A stretch of 9,196 nt of DNA. Origin: an uncultured Nostocoides sp. (GTDB lineage Bacteria; Actinomycetota; Actinomycetes; Actinomycetales; Dermatophilaceae). Location: positions 1 through 9,196 of the forward strand of contig CAKZIH010000341.1 of NCBI GenBank assembly GCA_936931335.1. Direction: 5' to 3'. Under the pieces are notes generated by a model. The model searched no databases. It was given only the letters and a program-made list of their open reading frames with translations, and had not been told where the DNA came from. Shown here one piece after another: positions 6,135 through 9,196 of this stretch. How positions within the stretch are numbered: the stretch's first letter is position 1; each line of letters opens with the position of its first letter. A program made the position numbers and the translations under genes.

Positions 6135-6404
6135 ATGCCGTTGGACACTGCCGTCAAGAAGCAGATCATCGCCGAGTACGCCACCTCCGAGGGTGACACC
6201 GGCTCGCCGGAAGTCCAGATCGCGATGCTCACGCAGCGCATCAAGGATCTCACCGAGCACTCGCGCACCCACAAGCACGACCACCACAGCCGCCGCGGCC
6301 TGCTGCTGCTCGTCGGCCAGCGCCGCCGCCTGCTGCGCTACCTAGAGAGCGTCGACGTCGAGCGTTACCGCTCGTTGATCAAGCGCCTCGGCCTGCGCCG
6401 ATAA
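6135..6404 (+). CDS. rpsO: 30S ribosomal protein S15
   Basis: Primary rRNA-binding protein of the small subunit platform, which binds the 16S three-way junction (helices 20-22) and starts assembly of the platform. It has 89 residues, the universal S15 length. Family positions are intact: Thr22-Gly23 and Gln28 in TGSPEVQ, Arg35, His42, Asp49 and Ser52 in the HKHDHHSRRG loop, and Tyr69 in LLRYL, ending RYRSLIKRLGLRR. The ATG start gives the normal N-terminus PLDTAVKKQII. It is followed by pnp after 204 bases filled with strong hairpins, the gene order common to many bacteria. It is probably transcribed from its own promoter with part of the message reading through into pnp. Confidence 0.98.
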   Translation: MPLDTAVKKQIIAEYATSEGDTGSPEVQIAMLTQRIKDLTEHSRTHKHDHHSRRGLLLLVGQRRRLLRYLESVDVERYRSLIKRLGLRR

Positions 6405-6423
6405 GGTTTGGGGCCGATAGTTT

Positions 6424-6464
6424 TGGGAGAGAGCGGTCCTTGTCTCAAGGGCCGCTCTTTCTCG
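6424..6464 (+). terminator. Long hairpin I after rpsO: attenuating terminator or RNase III site
   Basis: Bases 6424-6441 pair with 6447-6464 over 18 positions without a bulge, including four G-U pairs, around the five-base loop GTCTC. It starts 20 bases after the rpsO stop. The descending arm contains CTCTTTCTC but no clean U run follows, so as a terminator it would be leaky, letting RNA polymerase through to pnp. A duplex this long is also a good substrate for RNase III, which cuts the pnp leader in E. coli. Pairing is seen directly; function is inferred. Confidence 0.75.
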
Positions 6465-6506
6465 TATGTCGTCCCGCCGCCCGCACCGGGTGCCGGGCAC
6501 GACATA
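6465..6506 (+). promoter_or_regulatory. Hairpin II directly abutting hairpin I in the pnp leader
   Basis: TATGTCGT (6465-6472) pairs perfectly with ACGACATA (6499-6506). Inside it CCCG (6473-6476) pairs with CGGG (6494-6497), leaving C6498 bulged, and GCAC (6483-6486) pairs with GTGC (6490-6493) around a CGG loop, leaving 6477-6482 as a bulge. That makes 16 pairs. It begins at the base after hairpin I, so the two could stack end to end. Role inferred: processing or stability control of the rpsO-pnp message. Confidence 0.65.
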
Positions 6507-6558
6507 GGGGCCCGGTCCGGGCAGCCGGCCCGGCGCGGGCACCGAGGGAAACAACCCC

Positions 6559-6579
6559 CGTGCACAACGACGATGCACG
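6559..6579 (+). promoter_or_regulatory. Hairpin III upstream of the pnp start
   Basis: CGTGCA (6559-6564) pairs perfectly with TGCACG (6574-6579) around the nine-base loop CAACGACGA, ending 29 bases before the pnp ATG. The stem leaves the ribosome binding site free. It is short enough to be chance, but it adds to two larger hairpins in the same leader. Confidence 0.4.
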
Positions 6580-6598
6580 CCGGGCACGAGAGAAGAAA

Positions 6599-6604
6599 GT
6601 GAGG
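6599..6604 (+). promoter_or_regulatory. pnp ribosome binding site
   Basis: GTGAGG within a purine-rich stretch (AGAAGAAAGTGAGG) lies 4 bases before ATG 6609, slightly close but usable. AGAAGAAAG just upstream may help. The ATG gives the N-terminus expected for actinobacterial PNPase. Confidence 0.6.
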
Positions 6605-6608
6605 GCCC

Positions 6609-9155
6609 ATGGAGGGTCCAGAAATCCAGTTCGCTGAAGCCGTTATCGACAACGGCAGCTTCGGCACCCGTACCGTCCGGTTCGAGACCGGCCGCCTGGC
6701 CAAGCAGGCCGGCGGATCGGTCGCCGCATACCTTGACGGCGAGACCATGCTCCTGGCGACGACCACCGCGAGTGGCACGCCCAAGGACCAGTTCGACTTC
6801 TTCCCGCTGACCGTGGACGTCGAGGAGCGCATGTACGCCCTCGGCAAGATCCCCGGCAGCTTCTTCCGTCGTGAGGGCCGCCCCAGCACGGAGGCGATCC
6901 TCACCTGCCGACTGATCGACCGCCCGCTGCGCCCGTCCTTCAAGAAGGGCCTGCGCAACGAGGTCCAGGTCGTCATCACCGTCCTCGCGCTACAGCCGGA
7001 CCACCAGTACGACGTGATCGCGATCAACGCCGCCAGCGCCGCGACCCAGATCTCCGGCTTGCCCTTCAGCGGCCCGATCGGTGGCGTCCGCGTCGCCCTC
7101 ATCGACGGCCAGTGGGTCGCCTTCCCGAACTTCTCCGACGCCGAGCGCAGCACCTTCGACATGGTCGTCGCCGGCCGGGTCGTGGGCGATGACGTCGCGA
7201 TCATGATGGTCGAGGCCGAGGCCACGGACGCCACCTGGAACCTGGTCAAGGACGAGGGCAAGCAGGCTCCGACCGAGGAGATTGTCGCCCAGGGCCTGGA
7301 GGCCGCCAAGGGCTTCATCCGCACCCTGTGCGAGGCGCAGTCCGAGCTGGCGGGCAAGTCCGCCAAGCCGGTACAGGACTTCCCGGTCTTCCTCGACTAC
7401 GAGGACGACGCCTATGCCGCGGTCGAGGAGTTCGTCAGCCGCGACGGCAAGCTCGCGCGGATCCTCACCATCGCCGGGAAGCAGGAGCGCGAGGACGCCC
7501 TCGACGAGCTCAAGTCCGCTCTGCACCTCGAGCTGGTCGGCGACGCCGAGGCGGGCAGCAGCGGTGCCTTCGCCGGTCGCCAAAAGGAGATCTCCGCGGC
7601 CTACCGGGCGGCGCAGAAGAAGCTCGTGCGTGAGCGGATCCTGCGCGACAAGGTCCGTATCGATGGGCGTGGCCTGGCCGACATTCGGGCCCTGGCCGCC
7701 GAGGTCGAGGTGCTGCCGCGGGTGCACGGCTCGGCGCTCTTCGAGCGTGGGGAGACCCAGATCATGGGCGTCACCACGCTGAACATGCTCCGCATGGAGC
7801 AGCAGCTGGACACCCTGTCTCCGGTGACCCGCAAGCGGTATATGCACAACTACAACTTCCCGCCCTACAGCACCGGTGAGACCGGCCGCGTCGGTTCGCC
7901 GAAGCGCCGCGAGATCGGCCACGGCGCCCTCGCCGAGCGCGCGCTGACGCCCGTGCTGCCCACGCGCGAGGAGTTCCCGTACGCGATCCGTCAGGTCTCC
8001 GAGGCGCTGGGCTCCAACGGCTCCACCTCGATGGGCTCGGTCTGCGCATCCACCCTGTCGCTGCTCAACGCCGGTGTGCCGCTGCGCGCCCCGGTCGCCG
8101 GCATCGCCATGGGTCTGATCTCTGCGGAGGTCGACGGGCAGGTGCAGTATGCCGCTCTCACCGACATCCTCGGGGCCGAGGATGCCTTCGGCGACATGGA
8201 CTTCAAGGTCGCTGGCACCCGTGAGTTCGTGACCGCAATCCAGTTGGACACCAAGCTCGACGGCATCCCCGCCGACGTGCTGGCCGGTGCGCTGACTCAG
8301 GCGCGCGATGCTCGTCTCTACATCCTCGATGTGATGAACGAGGCCATCGACGCGCCGGACGAGATGAGCCCCAACGCGCCGCGCGTCATCGCGGTCAAGG
8401 TGCCGGTCGACAAGATCGGTGAGGTCATCGGGCCCAAGGGCAAGATGATCAACCAGATCCAGGAGGACACCGGCGCCGATATCTCCATCGAGGACGACGG
8501 CACGGTCTACATCGGCGCGACCGACGGTCCCTCCGCCGAGGCCGCGCGGGCCGCGATCAATGCGATCGCCAACCCGCAGATGCCCGAGGTCGGCGAGCGC
8601 TTCCTGGGCACCGTGGTCAAGACCACGACCTTCGGCGCTTTCGTCTCCTTGCTGCCTGGCAAGGACGGCTTGCTGCACATCTCCGAGGTGCGCAAGCTTG
8701 TCGGCGGCAAGCGGATCGACGCGGTCGAGGACGTGCTGGCCATCGGTCAGAAGGTCCAGGTTGAGCTCAAGGAGATCGACCCGCGCGGCAAGCTCTCCCT
8801 CGCTGCCGTCCTCGACGAGGAGCAGCAGGCGGCGGCCGACGCGGCCTCCGGCTCCGATGACCAGGACGGTGGCGAGCGTCGCCCCCGCGACGGTCAGTCC
8901 GGCGGTCAGGGTGGCGATCGTGCGGAGCAGGGCGACCGGCCCGAGCGCGCTGAGCGTTCGGACCGTGGTGAGCGCTCCGACCGTGGCGAGCGTCGTGAGC
9001 GCGGTGACGGCCGGCAGCGGTCCCGCCGTCGTCGCGACAACGGTGGCAGCGACAGCGACGCGGCCGTCGCCCAGGGCGAGGGTTCGCCGGTTGCCGACCA
9101 GCTTGTCGACTCGGCAAACCAGGAAGGCGCCTCCGCGACCTCCGAGGACGCCTGA
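6609..9155 (+). CDS. pnp: Polyribonucleotide nucleotidyltransferase (PNPase)
   Basis: Phosphorolytic 3'-to-5' exoribonuclease, also able to add nucleotides, acting as a homotrimer in RNA decay; the Streptomyces homologue was described as guanosine pentaphosphate synthetase I. It has 848 residues against 711 in E. coli. Domains: first RNase PH core with FFRREGRPS at 85-93; helical linker about 250-345; second RNase PH core from RIDGR near 349, containing the FPPYSTGE...GSPKRREIGHG region and the catalytic set Asp525, Asp531 and Lys533 in EDAFGDMDFKVAG; KH domain about 590-655 with its IGPKG loop; S1 domain about 662-734 (FGAFVSLLPGKDGLLHISEV). About 110 further residues form a disordered tail rich in Arg, Asp, Glu and Gly with RSDRGE-type repeats. 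The core looks fully active. It follows rpsO behind three leader hairpins, which suggests control by RNA processing and possibly by PNPase itself. Confidence 0.98.
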   Translation: MEGPEIQFAEAVIDNGSFGTRTVRFETGRLAKQAGGSVAAYLDGETMLLATTTASGTPKDQFDFFPLTVDVEERMYALGKIPGSFFRREGRPSTEAILTCRLIDRPLRPSFKKGLRNEVQVVITVLALQPDHQYDVIAINAASAATQISGLPFSGPIGGVRVALIDGQWVAFPNFSDAERSTFDMVVAGRVVGDDVAIMMVEAEATDATWNLVKDEGKQAPTEEIVAQGLEAAKGFIRTLCEAQSELAGKSAKPVQDFPVFLDYEDDAYAAVEEFVSRDGKLARILTIAGKQEREDALDELKSALHLELVGDAEAGSSGAFAGRQKEISAAYRAAQKKLVRERILRDKVRIDGRGLADIRALAAEVEVLPRVHGSALFERGETQIMGVTTLNMLRMEQQLDTLSPVTRKRYMHNYNFPPYSTGETGRVGSPKRREIGHGALAERALTPVLPTREEFPYAIRQVSEALGSNGSTSMGSVCASTLSLLNAGVPLRAPVAGIAMGLISAEVDGQVQYAALTDILGAEDAFGDMDFKVAGTREFVTAIQLDTKLDGIPADVLAGALTQARDARLYILDVMNEAIDAPDEMSPNAPRVIAVKVPVDKIGEVIGPKGKMINQIQEDTGADISIEDDGTVYIGATDGPSAEAARAAINAIANPQMPEVGERFLGTVVKTTTFGAFVSLLPGKDGLLHISEVRKLVGGKRIDAVEDVLAIGQKVQVELKEIDPRGKLSLAAVLDEEQQAAADAASGSDDQDGGERRPRDGQSGGQGGDRAEQGDRPERAERSDRGERSDRGERRERGDGRQRSRRRRDNGGSDSDAAVAQGEGSPVADQLVDSANQEGASATSEDA
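8952..9005 (+). repeat. Three 18-base tandem units in the pnp tail
   Basis: Three consecutive 18-base units start at 8952, 8970 and 8988. The first two differ at only three bases and both encode ERSDRG; the third encodes ERRERG. Differences between the first two are at synonymous third positions, so the repeat is kept at protein level. It sits inside the low-complexity C-terminal tail of PNPase (residues 782-799). Confidence 0.85.
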
Positions 9156-9196
9156 GCCGCACCGCTCGACTGTGCACCACGGAACGGCCCCCGGCT
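9156..9196. other. Sequence after pnp, no feature seen
   Basis: The 41 bases between the pnp TGA and the window end hold no start codon with a plausible ribosome binding site and no terminator-like stem. In many actinobacteria an M16-family peptidase gene follows pnp, but nothing here shows it. Confidence 0.5.

Noticed and set aside
6408..6602. 64-codon open frame between rpsO and pnp
   Set aside because: It has a TTG start with no ribosome site and runs through both strong hairpins; its sequence is explained by the inverted repeats, not by coding constraint.
6990..8678. Minus-strand open frame of 562 codons opposite pnp
   Set aside because: It is the antisense reflection of pnp codon usage. 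The composition (Leu, Gly, Asp, Val, Arg, His runs) is typical of such shadows in high-GC genomes.
1..9196. A mobile element, CRISPR array, tRNA or rRNA gene, defence or biosynthetic cluster
   Set aside because: I saw no transposase or integrase, no direct repeats with regular spacers, no tRNA-like fold and no run of functionally linked unknown genes. The alternating orientation and ordinary families argue against a new system here.

Overview
The window looks like a chromosomal segment of a high-GC actinomycete (Actinomycetota; Micrococcales-like is an inference). Three things point there: strong G/C preference at third codon positions in every real gene, the actinobacterial rpsO-pnp pair whose PNPase has a long charged C-terminal tail, and a protein of the mycothiol-dependent maleylpyruvate isomerase family (mycothiol is an actinobacterial thiol). 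The first 12 bases are an Illumina adapter end, so position 1 is almost certainly a raw contig end and the gene running off it is cut artificially.

Layout, left to right. (1) 13-1407, minus: a YtcJ-type metal-dependent amidohydrolase missing its C-terminus. (2) 1525-1992, plus: a small Nudix hydrolase, divergent from (1). (3) 1953-2681, minus: a two-helix membrane protein of unknown function, overlapping the Nudix gene tail to tail by 40 bases. (4) 2732-4171, plus: a complete PLP-dependent group II (aromatic amino acid type) decarboxylase, divergent from (3) across 50 bases. (5) 4218-5326, plus: an acyltransferase-3 membrane protein gene whose reading frame is broken three times. (6) 5304-5927, minus: the MDMPI/DinB-like protein, overlapping (5) tail to tail by 23 bases. 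(7) 6135-6404, plus: rpsO (ribosomal protein S15). (8) 6609-9155, plus: pnp (PNPase). No gene is visible in the last 41 bases.

The left two thirds is a set of individually transcribed metabolic genes in alternating orientation, not an operon. Several have a TAnnnT hexamer 7-8 bases before the start codon, which suggests leaderless transcripts. The right third is core RNA and translation machinery. Two large hairpins stand back to back right after rpsO and a third precedes pnp; they resemble the processed leader through which PNPase levels are controlled in other bacteria.

I found no mobile element, CRISPR array, tRNA or rRNA gene, and no evidence for a new defence or biosynthetic system. The points most worth checking are the triple frameshift, the tandem rpsO-pnp hairpins, the 5' adapter, the leaderless-promoter pattern and an excess of the pentamer GTATG/CATAC.
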